From JAJYUU01 sp963719765 (GTDB taxonomy: Bacteria > Actinomycetota > Actinomycetes > Streptosporangiales > Streptosporangiaceae), in contig CAVRCW010000007.1 in assembly GCA_963719765.1 (NCBI GenBank), positions 496,001 through 560,000 of the forward strand: a stretch of DNA of 64,000 bases, written 5' to 3'. Of the stretch, positions 8,129 to 17,504 are shown one piece after another. Made by a program: the position numbers and the translations under genes. The first letter of the stretch is position 1. Each line of letters starts with the position of its first letter. Below the pieces are notes generated by a model. It was given only the letters and a program-made list of their open reading frames with translations. It did no database searches and was not told the origin of the DNA.

Positions 8129-8148
8129 TTTGGTCATTGCACGAACCG
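8129..8148. repeat. right attachment-site repeat
   Basis: Exact copy of the 20 bases at 4164-4183. The flank to the left (CCCACCAACCAACC) also resembles the tRNA CCACCA end. It is embedded in a remnant recombinase C-terminus on the minus strand. Confidence 0.75.
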
Positions 8149-8252
8149 CGTGACTGGCCTGCGGGTTGCACTCGTCGGTCGGCTTCAGTGCGGCGGCGTG
8201 GTCCGCGCCCGCCGGACGCGATAACCGGAAGACGGGCACGATCCTCGACTGG
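8149..8252 (-). pseudogene. C-terminal remnant of a second serine recombinase
   Basis: The minus strand reads RIVPVFRLSRPAGAD and ends SHAVRAMTK at the repeat. The recombinase at 4.1 kb has RIVPVFRIPQQAAAD and DPVRAMTK in the same places, while the residues between differ. Nothing recombinase-like is found further to the right. This is the stub of a different but related element formerly integrated at the same tRNA. Confidence 0.6.
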
Positions 8253-8279
8253 GGTTTTGCGCCGCTAGCATCGGCCGTT

Positions 8280-9235
8280 GACGGATTCCGGCTATCCGGC
8301 TCCGGGGAACCGCAACTGGCTGGTCACTTCGCAGCGCCACGCCCGCCCGCTCTAGGCGGTCCGGTACCGCCAGGCACCCCGGCAACGCTAGGCGGCGCCG
8401 TCACCCCGGACGGGCGGTGGCTACTGCTCGCCGACGGAGGCTGGGGCGCGGACGTGGTCAGCGTCGCAGCGGCCGAGCGCGGGTCCCGTAACCCTGTGAT
8501 CGGCCAGCTGTCCGCAGGCGCCGGGCTAGCCGGTGCTACCGAGCTTGCCGTTTCCCGCGACGGCCGCTACGTCTTCATCAGCCTCCAGCACGTCAGGAGA
8601 GTCGAGGTCTACGACCTTCCGGCCGCGATAGCCGGTCACTTCCGCGGGCCGGATGGGTCGGCGCGATCCCCACCGGGCCCGACCCCCTCGGACTGGCGAT
8701 CTCTCCAGACGGTCGATGGCTGTATTCGGTCAGCGAAGGAGGGCGCGCCGCGGGGCCCGGAACCCTGTCCGTGATCAGCGTGAAGAGTGCCGAGACCGAC
8801 CCCGCGGCCTCGGTAGTTGCGACGGTCGAGACCGGATGTGACCCGGTACGTGTCATCACCTCGGCCGACGGCCGCGTGGTCTGGGTCACGGCTAGGGAAA
8901 GCGATGCCGTCCTGGCTTTCTCCGCCACCCGCTTGCTGACCGATCCGGCCCGGGCTCTGCTCGCCGACGTCCGGGTAGGGGAAGCACCTGTCGGAATGGC
9001 GCTGGTCCGCGGCGGCGCGCTTCTCGTGGTCGGCGACTCCAACCGGTTCAGCGCCATCGGCGGATCGTCCAGCCTGGCCGTCATCAGCGTGGCCAAAGCA
9101 CTGGCTGGCCAGCCAGCGCTGCTCGGCTACCTGCCGACCGGCAAGTTCCCCCGCGACATGTTTCGCTGACGCCACACGGCCAGCTGCTGGTCGCCAGCTA
9201 TCTGGCCGATCAGGTAGTGCAGGTCAAATACTGCC
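8280..9235 (+). pseudogene. YncE-like beta-propeller protein, frameshifted
   Basis: Repeated propeller-blade motifs are seen in three frames: TPDGRWLLLADGG and SRDGRYVFISLQ in the first (to about 8650), AISPDGRWLYSVSEGG and TSADGRVVWVTARE in the second (to about 9160), and SLTPHGQLLVASYLADQV in the third. The joins imply one lost base near 8652 and two extra bases near 9162. The N-terminus, including any signal peptide, is missing where the integrated element ends. The intact ancestor would be a secreted or periplasmic WD40/lactonase-like propeller of unknown ligand. Confidence 0.65.
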
Positions 9236-9663
9236 AGGCTCCCTTTAGCTGGCGAGCCTTCGGACAGCTGACCGCGGCGAGCTTCCAGACCAGCCACCGA
9301 CCATACGTTAGCTACGCGAACACTCATAGGAGCAGCGATGATCCCAAGATTGGCAGGGGTGACCGTCGGGATGCCGGCTGACGTGCCAGGTCCAGCCGCG
9401 CCCGCTACCGACGTAGCTGGGCCGCTGATATGCGTCACGTATGCGACAGCGGGAGCCGCGTCACTCCAGTAGCTGGCGGCTTCGAGCCTGGGTTTCGTGT
9501 GCACGCCAGGGCACGGGCCTGCTGCCACTATGCGAGAAGGCTGCGTCCACGTGGCGATCGGTCGAAGGCCCCGATCGCAAGCTGTCATCACTGGGACGAT
9601 CGTCGATCAGGGCAATGGTATCCACCATGAATCGATAGTTCTGGCGAGCCATGCCGAACGGCA
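9236..9663. other. gap with one short ORF
   Basis: A 44-codon ORF at 9338-9472 (MIPRLAGVTVGMPADV) has a good GGAG ribosome binding site 6 bases upstream but an Ala/Pro-rich, low-complexity product. A minus-strand ORF of about 64 codons (9461-9655) begins MARQNYRFMVDTIALIDD. Neither is recognised. The region lies between two decayed genes, so these may be remnants. Confidence 0.3.
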
Positions 9664-10236
9664 GTGGTGCGAGACGGCATTCGTACACGCAAAGTGGCCC
9701 GGACCTTCGCAGGTCTCTTCGCCGGCTCCAAGTTCCTTGTACTGCACCGAGACTGCGTCGACTCCATCCGGACGACCGCAATCACGTACCCGTGGGGCCT
9801 TGCCGACACGCCGGTCGAAGAATACCGCTCGTCCTCCGCGGGCTTGGTCGACGCAGCGGCAGCCTACTGGACCTACTGGACCAGCCAGCTGCTTGAGCTT
9901 GAGCACGCACTGGGCGACCGCGTTCTGCGCATCCGATACGAGGACGTCACCGTTGATCCAGAAGGCACCGCCACCCGCATCCACCAATTCACCGGATCCG
10001 CCGCCGCTGGTTGCAACGGTGCCCAAGCTGGCGGCTTCCTTGCCAACACGAGCGGGCCGGCCGAGCAGACCGCCGGGCTGATGGAGTCATTCCTGGAGGT
10101 CCCGATCGATCAGATTCCGGACGGGCTCGCAGCGGAAATTGACAAGCTGTCCCAGCAGCTCGGATATGCCGCCTTGCAAGACTCGCGTCTGCGATTGCCG
10201 CCGACCAGCCGCGTATTATGCACTAATCCTGTCTAA
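9664..10236 (+). pseudogene. sulfotransferase, N-terminally truncated
   Basis: The 190-residue frame carries the C-terminal half of a PAPS-dependent sulfotransferase family protein: FLVLHRDCVDSIRTTA (3'-phosphate-binding Arg/Ser region), AAYWTYWTSQLLELE and VLRIRYEDVTVDPEGT, followed by an MESFLEVPIDQIPDGL tail. The N-terminal PAPS-binding loop (GxxRSGTT) is not found in any frame upstream. It is therefore a broken gene. Substrate unknown. Confidence 0.6.
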
Positions 10237-10295
10237 TACACGCGGACCGGATGCCGTTGCGCTGGCTGGTGGTCAGCCAGTCTGTCCGCTCCGGT

Positions 10296-11315
10296 CTAGC
10301 CGAAGGTAAAGCAGTAGGCCTGGGCGCCTGGATCGAGGAAGGTGATCTCGAAGGCACGGTCGGTGACGGGGCCGGGCTGGCGGATGAGCTGATATACCCG
10401 CTGCTGCGTGACGGTGCCGTTGCCGTCACCGTCGGCGTCGGAGCCGTGGGCCTCGCCCGGTGGCTGTCCGTCGATGCCGACGCGGAACCGCAGGGAAGTT
10501 CCTGGTACTGCCGGTCCCATGACCAGGTTGAGGTCGCGGGCGTGGAAGCGGCAGGCTAGTTGTCCGCTCGCTGCGTTGAGCGTGGTCGCCTCTTCCCCCA
10601 TGGTCGCCTCCCCCGACAGGGCCCACTGGTTGAGGCCTAGCCGGTCCGGGACAGCATAGGCGTGCGGCTTGTCGGGCACTGGCCCGCCCGGGGAGGCGAA
10701 GTTCTCGGTGCGCGCATAGCCTGTGTAGTTCTCCGCTGACCGGAGGCTGGCCCAGTCGGCCGGAGCCTCTATACCACTGGCATCGACCGACACGCGCTCA
10801 TGATCATGGTCGGTCGCCCGCGCTTCGACGAGCAGCTGCTGGATCACCATTTCCGACTGGCCGTATTCGCCCTCGCCGAAGTGATGATGCCGGATGCGTC
10901 CTTGCGGGTCCGCGAAGTAGAGCGCGGGCCAGTAGTGATTGCCGAAGGCCCGCCAGACCGCGTAGTTGTTGTCGATCGCAACCGGGTACTCGATCTGCAT
11001 GTCGCCCACGGCGGTGCGGACGTTGGCGAGGTCGTGCTCGAAGCTGAACTCGGGGGTGTGCACCCCGATCACGATCAGATTGTGATCGGCGTACTTGCCA
11101 GCCCAGGCGCGGAGGTAGGGGAGCTGGCGGAGCCAGTTGACGCAGGTGTAGGTCCAGAAGTTAGCGAGAACGATTTTCCCGCTGAGGTCGGCCGCCGTCA
11201 GCGGTTGTGAGTTGAGCCATCCGGTCGCGCCGTCGAAAGACGGTAGCTCGCCCTCGACGGGCAGCCGGGCCGATGACGTGTGCAGTCCGGCGGGTGCCGG
11301 CGAGTGTGCTGTCAT
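10296..11315 (-). CDS. DipZ-like thioredoxin-fold protein with C-terminal domain
   Basis: A 339-residue protein. The N-terminal 170 residues are a TlpA/DipZ-type thioredoxin fold (GKIVLANFWTYTCVNWLRQLPYLRAW, GVHTPEFSFEHD, HYWPALYFADPQGRIRHHHFGEGEY). The C-terminal half is the beta-rich carbohydrate-binding-like domain of DipZ proteins. The active site is C-V-N-W rather than CxxC, so the resolving Cys is absent, as in many stand-alone actinobacterial homologues; disulfide exchange would need a partner or is not its function. ATG at 11315 has AAGGA 7 bases upstream. No signal peptide is obvious. It follows the epoxide hydrolase on the same strand after 135 bp. Confidence 0.75.
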   Translation of the reverse strand: MTAHSPAPAGLHTSSARLPVEGELPSFDGATGWLNSQPLTAADLSGKIVLANFWTYTCVNWLRQLPYLRAWAGKYADHNLIVIGVHTPEFSFEHDLANVRTAVGDMQIEYPVAIDNNYAVWRAFGNHYWPALYFADPQGRIRHHHFGEGEYGQSEMVIQQLLVEARATDHDHERVSVDASGIEAPADWASLRSAENYTGYARTENFASPGGPVPDKPHAYAVPDRLGLNQWALSGEATMGEEATTLNAASGQLACRFHARDLNLVMGPAVPGTSLRFRVGIDGQPPGEAHGSDADGDGNGTVTQQRVYQLIRQPGPVTDRAFEITFLDPGAQAYCFTFG

Positions 11316-11450
11316 GACAGGTCCTTGACGGTTGCTGTGGTTAGCCCGGATTCCGGGACGACGTGGCGCGACCCGGCGGGGCGGGAGCCTGGACTGGAGC
11401 CACCCGGATCCCGCCGGGGCAGGAAGGTATGGACGTTCGACAACGGCTTG

Positions 11451-12674
11451 CTACCGCAGTGACTGGAGACCGGCGCGCAGCTCCGCGGCAAACAGCTCTG
11501 GCTCTTGCCAGGCGGCGAAATGGTTGCCCCTGTCAAGTTCATTGAAGTAGATGAGGTTGGGGTAGGCTCGCTCGGCCCAGCTGTGGGGGACCTTGTAGAT
11601 CTCGTGCGCGAAGGTGCTTACAGCCGCCGGGACGGACACGTTCTTGACGTCGAAGAAGCCGACCTTGTTCTCCCAGTACAGCCGGGCGGAGGAGACCCCC
11701 GTGTTTGTCAGCCAGGTAAGCGTGACGTTGTCTAGCACCTGGTCTCGCGTCAGGTCGCCGACAGGGTGCCCAGCGAAGGCAGAGGCGATGTCCTTGTAGC
11801 TGTCCGCGTCGTGGTTGATCATCCAGGCCGCCAGGCCGACGGGCGAGTCCGCTACGCCGTACATCGTCTGCGGCCGCGTCCCCATCTGTACTCCGTAGCC
11901 GAGGCCGCTCAAGTAGAAGGTGTTCAACTGCTCGTACGTGCGCTCTTCCTCCTCGGACAGCCCCGATGGCGGCGGCCCGCCCGCCCCTAGGACGTTTTGT
12001 GCCAGAGCCGTCGCAACATCCGGCGGAACGACACCCGCCATGTTGCTGTGGATGCCGAGCAGCCCTGGAGGTGCCTGCACGCCCATGAGGTCGGTGATGA
12101 CCGCGCCCCAGTCGCCGCCTTGCGCCACATACCGCGTGTAGCTGAGGCGGTGCATCAGCACGTCCCAGGCACGGGCCATATGGTCGGGGCCCCAGCCGAG
12201 ATCCCGCGGCTTGCCGGAGAACCCGTAGCCCGGCATCGACGGGATGACCACGTCGAAGGCGTCCGCCGCGCTCCCGCCGTGCGCAGTCGGGTTGGTGAGC
12301 GGGTCGATGACGTTCAGCAGCTCGATGACCGAGCCGGGCCATCCGTGCGTGATGATGACCGGCAGCGCGTTCTCATGAGGCGAGCGGACGTGGATGAAGT
12401 GAATGTCCAGCCCGTCGATCTCGGTGATGAAGTTCGGCAGCGCGCTCAGCCTGTTCTCGTACCTGGACATGTCGTAGTCTGTCGCCCAGTAGCGGGCGAG
12501 TTCCTGCATAACCGCCTCCTGCACGCCCTGCGAGAAGTCACCGACGAGTTCTGGGTCGGGCCAGCGGGTGGCCGCGATGCGCCCGAGCAGGTCCTCGAGA
12601 TCCGCGTCGGGGATGGTCGGAATTGTGAACGGCCGGATCGCCGTGGCCGCTGAAGGTTCGGTCGTGCCAGACAT
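11451..12674 (-). CDS. epoxide hydrolase (EHN-domain alpha/beta hydrolase)
   Basis: A 407-residue protein with the N-terminal epoxide hydrolase domain (PFTIPTIPDADLEDLLGRIAATRWP) and an alpha/beta hydrolase core. The oxyanion region is HGWPGS, the nucleophile is Asp in the AQGGDWGAVITD elbow, and the catalytic His is in RGNHFAAWQEPELF near the C-terminus. Two Tyr that polarise the epoxide are expected in the lid (TFYLSGLGYG). A GGGGGG ribosome binding site precedes the ATG. Family members open epoxides to diols; the substrate is unknown. Confidence 0.88.
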   Translation of the reverse strand: MSGTTEPSAATAIRPFTIPTIPDADLEDLLGRIAATRWPDPELVGDFSQGVQEAVMQELARYWATDYDMSRYENRLSALPNFITEIDGLDIHFIHVRSPHENALPVIITHGWPGSVIELLNVIDPLTNPTAHGGSAADAFDVVIPSMPGYGFSGKPRDLGWGPDHMARAWDVLMHRLSYTRYVAQGGDWGAVITDLMGVQAPPGLLGIHSNMAGVVPPDVATALAQNVLGAGGPPPSGLSEEEERTYEQLNTFYLSGLGYGVQMGTRPQTMYGVADSPVGLAAWMINHDADSYKDIASAFAGHPVGDLTRDQVLDNVTLTWLTNTGVSSARLYWENKVGFFDVKNVSVPAAVSTFAHEIYKVPHSWAERAYPNLIYFNELDRGNHFAAWQEPELFAAELRAGLQSLR

Positions 12675-13156
12675 TTGGGCCCCCCTTGTGGATTTGGCCT
12701 GGTGGTCGATGCGGGACAGGCCACCCGAGGCGGAGCCAGAGACTTCCAGGACATGTAGGCGGGCCGAAGATCAGCTGCTAACCACGGCACGCCGTCTCAT
12801 GACATCGCCGGCTGGATCGCGCCTGTACTACCGAATCAGGCCCTAACACTCGGGGGGTACCCGCTCGCGAACCTGGGACACCCAAACCGGTGGAGATGTC
12901 AGGAAGTCCAGAACACTCCCCAGCCGGGCGCCACGGTGATGAGGGCCGTCATCAGCCTGGAGCGGACCGAGTGCCTCCCAGGCCGTCGTCACGCTCGGTC
13001 ATGCACGTCGCGAGCCGCTAACGTGACCCGGCCTGGTACCGCTGAGCCTGCTTTCTGAGCGCTTGGAGCAGGTCTTCAGGTTCGTGGCGTGTTGTTTGTG
13101 GACACGAGATCCGGCCGGCTCGCCCGCGTCAGCCGAAGACGGAAAGGAAGGATGTT
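12675..13156. other. intergenic region, nothing recognised
   Basis: The 480 bp between the divergent epoxide hydrolase and VC0807-like genes hold no ORF with convincing codon bias and no RNA structure I can identify. The ribosome binding site GGAAGG of the next gene lies at its right end. Confidence 0.5.
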
Positions 13157-13861
13157 ATGTCTCCCGGGAGCTGCAGCCAGCAAGACCTCTCCTCAGGGCA
13201 CAAGGTCGGCTGCAGCTGCCGGATTACCGGGGAGCTTGCGCTGCCGTCCCCATGGCGGCTACTGCTGATGGTGGGCTGGAATCTCGGCGAATCTCTCGGC
13301 CTGCCAGTGGCCGGATACCTCGTGGGTGCCGCGCTGAGCGGGCAGGGGGCCGGCATGGTGGCGGCGACAGTCGTTGTGTGGCTGACGGCACTCGTGCGGA
13401 GGCTGGCAACCGGCAGCGTGCCTGGCCTGCTGATGATCTCTGCGCTGGTACTGACACTGCAGACGGCACTGGTGGTCGGCACGGGAAGCGGGCTGGTGTT
13501 CCTGCTCCAGTTCCCGCTGGCCAACCTCGCCTTGTGCCTGCTATTCGCGCGGACAGCGCCCACCGGCAAGCCGCTGATAGGCGAACTGGCCGCACAGGTA
13601 GCGGAGTTGCGCCTGCCATCGCGGCCGGTACCCGGGCTGGACAAGTTTTTCCGGGCGGCTACCTGGCTCTGGGCCGGGATCTTTGCCGTATCAGCCGTAG
13701 CCCTGGCGGCGCTCATGGCCACCGAGCCCTACACCATGGTCCTCCTGCTCGCTACGGTCATCACCATCTTCGGGATCGGGGCGGGAGCGCTCATATCAGC
13801 CCTGTGGTTCATCCGGGTGATACGCCGGTTCGGTCTTCGCGTCAGGTTCGGCCAAGCCTGA
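13157..13861 (+). CDS. VC0807-like / DUF3159-type membrane protein
   Basis: A 234-residue protein with about six hydrophobic segments from residue 35 onward and an Arg-rich C-terminus. The pattern GWNLGESLGLPVAGYLVGA near the first span, followed by WLTALVRRLATGSVPGL, resembles the VC0807/intracellular-septation-A-like family, whose function is not established. ATG has GGAAGG five bases upstream. The N-terminal 30 residues contain three Cys and may be cytoplasmic. Confidence 0.6.
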   Translation: MSPGSCSQQDLSSGHKVGCSCRITGELALPSPWRLLLMVGWNLGESLGLPVAGYLVGAALSGQGAGMVAATVVVWLTALVRRLATGSVPGLLMISALVLTLQTALVVGTGSGLVFLLQFPLANLALCLLFARTAPTGKPLIGELAAQVAELRLPSRPVPGLDKFFRAATWLWAGIFAVSAVALAALMATEPYTMVLLLATVITIFGIGAGALISALWFIRVIRRFGLRVRFGQA

Positions 13862-13997
13862 CGCAAGGAAGCCACGGCCAATCAGGCGGCGACAGCGTTC
13901 AGCCTGTCGTCAGAATGCATGTTGATGCCTGTGAGCCCGAACGGTGCCTGGGGCTTCGCGTACTACTGGCCAGCCGGGACGCCGGACGCCCGGCCAG

Positions 13998-14273
13998 ATG
14001 ACTTCAATCTGCAGGGGTATCAGGCCTATTTCCGACCAGCCCCGCATAGTCGTGGTCCGTGACCACTGCGCCGCAGCGATCAAGGCGGCGTTGCTGCAGG
14101 CGCCGGGCCGGCTCCATCCGCGCGCCCGCGCCCGGATCTGGGTCGTCCGGCTGTACTTCGACACGACCGAGCGACTCGCGTGGCCCGCCGTGCTCCGGCG
14201 GCTTGGGCTCACAATGACCGTCGTCCCGGACCAGGCCGCGTTTATCAGCGTCGGCCCGAAGTCATGCCGCTGA
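13998..14273 (+). CDS. hypothetical protein (uncertain)
   Basis: A 91-residue frame from ATG 13998 with high GC at third positions in its second half (RIWVVRLYFDTTERLAWPAV and FISVGPKS). No family is recognised and there is no clear ribosome binding site. It overlaps a 45-residue ORF at 13925-14062 in another frame (GAWGFAYYWPAGTPD), which reads like a fragment of a secreted enzyme. At least one of the two is likely a remnant. Confidence 0.3.
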   Translation: MTSICRGIRPISDQPRIVVVRDHCAAAIKAALLQAPGRLHPRARARIWVVRLYFDTTERLAWPAVLRRLGLTMTVVPDQAAFISVGPKSCR

Positions 14274-14718
14274 CGAAGGCCCGATCGCCATGCTCGCCGC
14301 CACCTGCGCCTGACCGGCCACGTCTGCATCGCCGCCGCCCAGAGCCGCCAACGCCCGGCAGTCCTCCGGGCCACTGCAAACGCTGGCCTCGATGCCCTCT
14401 GCGCGGAGCCTCCCGGCGAGTAACACCAGATGACAGCACTACTCCCTCGCGATCTGCCGCCGGCGGTTGCGGCTCGAGTAGACGGAAACAATCTCAGGTC
14501 GTCGCCGGCCACCGGATCAACCACTGGGCGGGAATGAACCGGGCGCCGGGTCGGTTGTGCTAGGTGGTCGTAGTTGTCTTGTGTGTTCGTGTCATCTGCA
14601 CGCTCGCGGAGAACGATGTTGCGGGCGCGCCGCTTCAGGGATCTGGGGAAAGTCGCGTCGAGAACCGGCCCGAGGACCGCACCGCGCGGACTCGTATCCA
14701 GCCCCTGTTAGGAGCGAC
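14274..14718. other. intergenic region and leader of the cold-shock gene
   Basis: No gene with convincing codon use is seen. The right part is presumably the 5' untranslated leader of the cold-shock gene, ending in the ribosome binding site TAGGAGCGAC. Cold-shock leaders are often long and structured, but I cannot assign a specific structure. Confidence 0.4.
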
Positions 14719-14919
14719 ATGACACAGGGAACCGTCAAGTGGTTCAACGCGGAGAAGGGCTACGGCTTCATCTCCCGTAGCGACGGACCGGACGTCTTCG
14801 TGCACTACTCCGAGATTGACGGCTACGGCTTCCGCAGCCTCGAGGAGAACCAGCACGTGGAGTTCGAGGTGACCCAAGGCCCGAAGGGCCCCCAGGCCAC
14901 CCGCGTCCGCGCTGCCTGA
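14719..14919 (+). CDS. cold-shock domain protein
   Basis: A 66-residue single-domain cold-shock protein, the usual length for the family. RNP-1 (KGYGFIS) and RNP-2 (VFVHYSEI) nucleic-acid-binding motifs are intact, and the start MTQGTVKWFNAE is typical. It binds single-stranded RNA/DNA and acts as an RNA chaperone in the cytoplasm. GGAG lies 5 bases before the ATG. A strong hairpin follows 38 bp after the stop. The gene is monocistronic. Confidence 0.95.
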   Translation: MTQGTVKWFNAEKGYGFISRSDGPDVFVHYSEIDGYGFRSLEENQHVEFEVTQGPKGPQATRVRAA

Positions 14920-14957
14920 GCCACGGCAGGCCAGGCCTGCCAAGGGATGATACCCAG

Positions 14958-14993
14958 ACGTGGGCCCGGCACCTGTTGGTGCCGGGCCCACGT
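14958..14993 (+). terminator. strong hairpin after the cold-shock gene
   Basis: A perfect 16-bp stem (14958-14973 with 14978-14993, ACGTGGGCCCGGCACC and its complement) closes on a TGTT loop. There is no T-run after it, as is common for actinobacterial terminators. It also lies just beyond the 3' end of the truncated transporter copy on the other strand, so it may serve both directions. Confidence 0.75.
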
Positions 14994-15000
14994 CATGCCC

Positions 15001-15428
15001 GTTACGAGTGCAGGACAGGCTTGCCCAGCGGGAACTCCTTGGCTCCAGTGGAGTGCGACGCTGAGCCGAAGAACAGATAGGCCGCGAGAGCGGAGAATGC
15101 CAACACGACCCAGCCGGCAGCCTTCGTCAGGCTGGCCGAGCTCTGGATTATCGCCAGCAGGTTGAGCACCAGCGCGATGTCCACCAGCGTAAACAACGCC
15201 GTGAAGGCAACCGGCAGCCGAAGCGTCGCGAGTACAAGCATCGTGACGATGACAAGCCAGCTGATCACGAATAGCTTCTGGGTGTCGGCGATCGCGGCTG
15301 GCGTGATTCCGAACCAGCCGTGAATCAGCCCGAGGACTAGTGCAGCGTAGCTCAGGAAGAACCCGGAGACGATGCCGAAAATCCCGGCCTGCGCGGCCTG
15401 GCCGATAGCCGCTGACCAGATCGTTGCC
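15001..15428. repeat. 428-bp direct repeat, left copy (3' end of transporter gene)
   Basis: Bases 15001-15428 appear identical to 20452-20879. On the minus strand they encode the C-terminal 142 residues, with stop, of the acetate-transporter-like gene. The copy is cut off at its 5' side by the insertion sequence end at 15429, so any translation from here would be a truncated product. It is the left half of an unusually long target duplication. Confidence 0.9.
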
Positions 15429-15438
15429 CTGACTTGGC

Positions 15439-16431
15439 TCATTTAGTGTGGTCCCCCGCTAGCTGGTCGAGTGCGTGACGCAGGTCGTCGGGGATCGGGT
15501 CGGCGGCGGTGAGGACCTGGGTGCCGGCCTGGATGGTGATGGTGCGGTAGCGGCGGGCGGTTTTGACGAACTTGCGGATCGACCAGCCGGTGGCCTGCTC
15601 GATCCAGCGGCTGACGGCCATGGCGGCGAACACGATTGTCAGGTGCGCTTCTATGGACTGGCGCTGGTGGGCGTAGACGGGCCGGGCCTGCAGATCGCTT
15701 TTGGCCATGCGGAAGGCTTTCTCGACCTGGAATAGCTGGTGGTAGGAGCTGATGACGAAGTCGGCGGTGACGGGGGTGCCGTCGGGGCAGGCGGCCAGGT
15801 TAGTGACGTAGCCCTTCAGCCCGGCCAGCGCACGCGCCTTGGCTTCCAGGTCCCGGTTAACGGTGCGGCTGCCGCCGGACAGGCGGACGAACCGGTTGCG
15901 TTTCACCGGGGTTTTCCCGGCGACAGCCTGCTCGGCTTTCTTCACCTGCTCATCGATGCCGCGCAGCGTCCGGCGGGCCCGGTCAGCCCGGTACTGGTAG
16001 TAGATGACCTGATCGCGGCGGCCGCTGCCGTCCAGGGCCGGCCACTGCTGGGTGAAGATGTGTCCGTCGGGGATGTCGTCGCCGGGATGCTCGCGGCGCC
16101 ACTGTGCCACGTGGTAGGGCACGTGCGGGATCTTCGCGCCGAGGATGAACGACAGGCCTGCGGCCTCGATCTGCTTCTGGTTGGCCTCCGACACCATGCC
16201 CGCGTCGGCGACCACGGTGACATCGGGCAGGCGGTGCGCGGCCATGAACGCGGTGATCACCGGCAGCATGGTCTTGGTTTCCGCCCGGTTGCCTTCGAAC
16301 GCGCTGATCATGAGCGGGAACCCGTCCGCGCCGGTCAGCAGCCCTATGGTGATCTGCGGTTCCAGCCTGCGTTCCTTCGAGAAGCCGCTCTCGCGGAACC
16401 CGTCGCCGGCATCGGTCTCGAAATACAAGGT
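15439..16431 (-). pseudogene. IS1634-family transposase, C-terminal part
   Basis: About 330 codons of the catalytic domain: LYFETD (start of the DDE region), ERRLEPQITIGLLTGADGFP, VVADAGMVSEANQKQI (second Asp) and a C-terminal FQVEKAFRMAKSDLQARPVY with the Glu of the YREK-like motif. The stop codon overlaps the left terminal inverted repeat. The frame is cut at 16431 by the RIT element; the N-terminal part is at 19800-20340. Confidence 0.85.
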
Positions 16432-16513
16432 CTATGCCGACCTTCTCGTTATGCCGATGCCGGGCGTGCTGTCGCAGGTCAGGGCTGCCGGACTGGTTCA
16501 GGAAGTCGGCATA
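16425..16513. repeat. RIT left inverted repeat, 89 bp
   Basis: Bases 16425-16513 are the exact reverse complement of 19693-19781. The repeat starts with ACAAGGT, which also occurs at 19800-19806 next to the right end and may be the target duplication. The ritC stop lies just after it. Confidence 0.9.
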
Positions 16514-16514
16514 T

Positions 16515-17504
16515 TCATAGGCGGGATAGCCAGTCGAGGATGTTTGGTTCGGGTCGGTATGCGCCGGGTTGCGTCCCGGCCGGCCGGGTCCGGTCAAGTG
16601 CTGCTTGCTTGATGGCCATGTCAGCGTGGAGGTAGGCGTCGGTGGAGTGAGTGTTCTGGTGGCCCAGCCATAGCGCGATGACGGAGACGTCGACTCCTGC
16701 TGCGAGGAGGTTCATCGCGCAGGTGTGCCGCAGCGTGTGCATGGTGACGTTCTTGTCTGCCAGGCTCGGACAGCGTGCTGTCGCTGTAGCCAGGTGCAGG
16801 GCGAGGCGGTGTTCCAGGGCGTCTCGGGACAGTTGCTGGCCGCGGGGGCCGCAGAACAACGCGCTGCCGGGTTTGGTGATGCGTTCGCCGAGGTAGCCGG
16901 TCATGATCGCGGTCGTGGCGGCGGTTATCGGGGTTGCCCGGTGGCGGCGTCCTTTCCCGGTGCAGGTCACGTGTGCCCCGGTGCCGAAGTGGATGCTGGC
17001 GATCGTCAGCGAGCACAGTTCGCTGACGCGCAGGCCGGTCTGGAGGTCCAGGGCGAGGAACGCGTGGTCGCGGATCCCTGTCCAGGTGGTCCGGGCTGGC
17101 GCGGCGAGCAGCGCGTTTGCCTCTGTGGTGTTGAGGAACTCCAGGAGCGGCTTGGGGTGGCGTTTCGGCGGGATGGCCAGGATCCGCGTGATCGTTGCCG
17201 CGTGCTCTGGGTAATTGGGCTGGGCGTGGCTGAGCACGGCGCGGATAGCGGTCAGCCGCGCATTGCGTGTCGAGACGCTGTTGCTGCGCGCCTGCTCGAG
17301 GTGGTCAAGGAACGCGGTGACGCGCTCGACGTCCAGAGCCTGGAAGTCGACCCTGCCGGCAGGGACACCGAGGGTGTCGGTGAGGTGGGTGATGAGCATG
17401 CGCCAGGTGTCGCGGTATGCAGCGATGGTGTTGGGCGAGAGGTCGCGCTGAGCGCGGGCGTAGCTGGTGAAGTACTGCTGCAGCGCTGCAGCCAGGGTGT
17501 TCAT
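16515..17504 (-). CDS. ritC: RIT tyrosine recombinase C
   Basis: A 329-residue tyrosine recombinase. The N-terminal SAM-like/core-binding domain (YARAQRDLSPNTIAAYRDTW) is followed by the catalytic domain with Arg in TGLRVSELCSL, HTLRHT, the second His in WLGHQNTHSTDAYLH and the Tyr nucleophile in DAYLH. Its ATG overlaps the ritB stop (ATGA at 17501-17504). It is the last gene of the trio and ends inside the left repeat region. All catalytic residues are present, so the protein may be active. Confidence 0.9.
   Translation of the reverse strand: MNTLAAALQQYFTSYARAQRDLSPNTIAAYRDTWRMLITHLTDTLGVPAGRVDFQALDVERVTAFLDHLEQARSNSVSTRNARLTAIRAVLSHAQPNYPEHAATITRILAIPPKRHPKPLLEFLNTTEANALLAAPARTTWTGIRDHAFLALDLQTGLRVSELCSLTIASIHFGTGAHVTCTGKGRRHRATPITAATTAIMTGYLGERITKPGSALFCGPRGQQLSRDALEHRLALHLATATARCPSLADKNVTMHTLRHTCAMNLLAAGVDVSVIALWLGHQNTHSTDAYLHADMAIKQAALDRTRPAGTQPGAYRPEPNILDWLSRL

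Larger units (their letters stand above)
4164..8148. mobile_element. tRNA-Lys-linked integrative element, about 4 kb
   Basis: The element is bounded by the 20-bp repeats at 4164-4183 and 8129-8148, with the left one abutting the tRNA-Lys 3' end. It contains a serine recombinase, a small conserved-looking ORF, an undefined 0.6-kb stretch and an O-methyltransferase. No replication or conjugation gene is recognised, so it looks like a minimal genomic island. A fragment of another recombinase C-terminus directly beyond the right repeat indicates a second, mostly lost element in tandem. Confidence 0.6.

Noticed and set aside
15002..15442. Second functional transporter gene
   Set aside because: It is the 3' piece of the same gene duplicated by the insertion sequence, with its first codons supplied by the IS end; it lacks two of six membrane spans.
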